64,000 nt of DNA from Clostridium pasteurianum DSM 525 = ATCC 6013 (GTDB taxonomy: Bacteria > Bacillota > Clostridia > Clostridiales > Clostridiaceae), in the NCBI RefSeq assembly GCF_000807255.1, contig NZ_CP009268.1, positions 1,580,384 through 1,644,383 of the forward strand, in the 5' to 3' direction. Shown here one piece after another: positions 62,890 through 64,000 of the stretch (the stretch's first letter is position 1; every line of letters begins with the position of its first letter). The translations under genes were made by a program, and so were the position numbers. The notes under the pieces are model-generated. The model was not told the origin of the DNA, made no database searches, and saw nothing but the letters and a program-made list of their open reading frames with translations.

Positions 62890-63069
62890 GTGGCAAAAGT
62901 AGGAGATGCTTTATCAGAGGAAACAAGATCTGATATAATTGAAAAATTTAGTCAAGGAAAATTAGTTAGTGAAATTATGAAGGAAATCAATTTAAGCAGA
63001 AGTGAAATTAAAGATGTTATAGAAGATTATCTCAATGCTAAAATGCTTTCAGAGGACAAAAGAATATAG
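62890..63069 (+). CDS. Small helix-turn-helix-like protein
   Basis: 59 residues from a GTG at 62890, 8 bp behind gaggag. The product (VAKVGDALSEETRSDII, then SQGKLVSEIMKEINLSRSEIKDVIEDYL) reads as three or four helices with an HTH-like middle. It may be a small DNA-binding or anti-regulator protein. I recognise no named family. Confidence 0.6.
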   Translation: MAKVGDALSEETRSDIIEKFSQGKLVSEIMKEINLSRSEIKDVIEDYLNAKMLSEDKRI

Positions 63070-63190
63070 TAAAAAAATAAGATATATGTTTGAAAGCATG
63101 TATCTTATTTTTACTTATAAATCTAAAAATCATTGTCTAGATGTTATTTACGTGGTATATTTCAGATATTAAAAGTGTAGGAGTTGATGA

Positions 63191-63394
63191 TTGGTGACAG
63201 ATATAATAATAAATACGCTTATGAGTATAAATCCTCTATATTTAATAGTGGGAGTAATAGCCATAGTTGTTATTTTGAAAGTGGTGGGAAAGATATTAAA
63301 AATAGTACTTATAGTGGGAATTATAGCATTTATATTATATGAAGCAGGTCTATTATCCAGTATTCTTGATTTTATAAGAAATATAAATGTTTGA
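63191..63394 (+). CDS. Small membrane protein
   Basis: 67 residues from TTG at 63191 (or GTG at 63194) behind taggag. Two closely spaced hydrophobic helices (about residues 17-33 and 37-52) separated by GKILK form a hairpin. Function unknown. Confidence 0.55.
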   Translation: MVTDIIINTLMSINPLYLIVGVIAIVVILKVVGKILKIVLIVGIIAFILYEAGLLSSILDFIRNINV

Positions 63395-63570
63395 TTTTAC
63401 ATAAAGTTATATTTAGTTGATAAACTTATTAGCTGGATATAGCTTTTGTTGTATTATAAATAAATATTTTTAATATTGTTGGTTAACCTATTGATATAAT
63501 AATCAATTATATATCTTTCTTACATCGATTTAAATTTTTTAAATTGCTTTTTAATTGGAGGTAGTAGGAT

Positions 63571-64000
63571 ATGAATAAAGATTTCAGAAATATGATAATT
63601 ATTTTTATAGGTTTTTTCTTTTTGGCTTTATTTTCTAATACAGTATCACCTTTTATAACTACTATAAAAAATATGTATAATGTATCAGAACAGATTATTG
63701 CAATATTGCCGCCATTAATCTTAGGAGCATCATTTATGATGAGTATAGCTGGAGGAAAAATAATAAATGTTTTAGGAGTTAAAAAGGGATTATATTTGGG
63801 ATTTTTTTTTATGATTGCATCAAGTATAATACTTTTAATTTCAAAAAATTTTTATGTATTGTTGATAGGATATTTTGTATCAGGATTATCTATAGGTATG
63901 TGTACTCTGTCTTTAACTACCACGCTTTCACTGCTTCCTGAAAAATATCAAAAATTCAGTTTATCAAATGCCTTTGTGGGATTGGGCGGAATTTTAATCT
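63571..64000 (+). CDS. Major facilitator superfamily transporter, N-terminal part (3' truncated by window edge)
   Basis: The frame is open from the ATG at 63571 (site ttggaggta) to the end, about 143 residues. Four to five helices are visible, with the SFMMSIAGGKIINVLGVKKGLYLG loop (an MFS motif A-like G-x-x-x-D/N-R/K region) between helices 2 and 3. It is probably a drug or sugar efflux type, but the C-terminal half is outside the window. Confidence 0.8.
   Translation, partial: MNKDFRNMIIIFIGFFFLALFSNTVSPFITTIKNMYNVSEQIIAILPPLILGASFMMSIAGGKIINVLGVKKGLYLGFFFMIASSIILLISKNFYVLLIGYFVSGLSIGMCTLSLTTTLSLLPEKYQKFSLSNAFVGLGGILI

Overview
The window is a 64-kb chromosomal stretch of an AT-rich, low-GC anaerobic Firmicute, most likely a Clostridium sensu stricto species. 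The evidence is strong purine-rich ribosome binding sites, frequent TTG and GTG starts, an electron-confurcating lactate dehydrogenase/ETF locus, and a solventogenic adhE-ctfA-ctfB-adc set whose proteins read very like those of C. acetobutylicum pSOL1. I cannot assign the species. I saw no rRNA, tRNA or CRISPR array.

Layout. 1-14.5 kb: a type IV pilus locus (pilB partial, pilC, pilA, pilM, pilN, pilO; a convergent block of minor pilins; a second pilin; prepilin peptidase). A three-gene envelope-glycan set (TIM-barrel/CBM9-like protein, HEAT-repeat protein, processive GT2) sits inside it. 14.6-19 kb: FadR-type GntR regulator and lactate oxidation operon (EtfB, EtfA with Fe-S domain, FAD/FMN dehydrogenase), with a good operator match before etfB. 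19.2-23 kb: gltX, a DUF4397 gene between two inverted ~155-bp MITE-like elements, a degenerate ~40-bp satellite, and a DJ-1/PfpI gene. 23-29 kb: DUF488, a Mre11/Rad50-like pair (YhaO/YhaN type) and a CPBP protease. 29-35.6 kb: an orphan nifI1-nifI2 pair, a D-Ala-D-Ala carboxypeptidase, small membrane proteins, ndk, a metallo-hydrolase, a secreted protein and a PPC-domain protein.

35.6-51.5 kb is the most unusual part. An ABC transporter substrate-binding lipoprotein (35.9 kb), a NifD/NifK-like pair without NifH (46-48.9 kb), the matching ATPase and permease (49-50.6 kb) and a patatin-like lipase look like one functional locus. A block of about 7.9 kb lies between the binding protein and the rest: adhE, ctfA, ctfB, convergent adc and a decayed etfBA copy. 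It is bounded by a near-perfect 107-bp direct repeat of the 3' end of the binding-protein gene. This suggests that the solvent genes were inserted into, or rearranged next to, the nitrogenase-like/ABC locus.

51.7-64 kb: a 41-codon small gene, a low-complexity surface protein, a MacA/MacB efflux operon, an IS91-family transposase with a zinc-ribbon companion gene, a HesB-like protein with pncB, a UvrD-type helicase, two small proteins and the start of an MFS transporter cut by the window end.

How the parts may work together: the pilus genes give an assembly machine with at least two major-type pilins and three minor pilins, possibly coupled to an exopolysaccharide synthase. The lct genes oxidise lactate to pyruvate, and the sol genes turn acyl-CoA and acids into alcohols and acetone. 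The nitrogenase-like pair plus importer may reduce an imported small molecule, but its substrate and its electron donor are not visible here.
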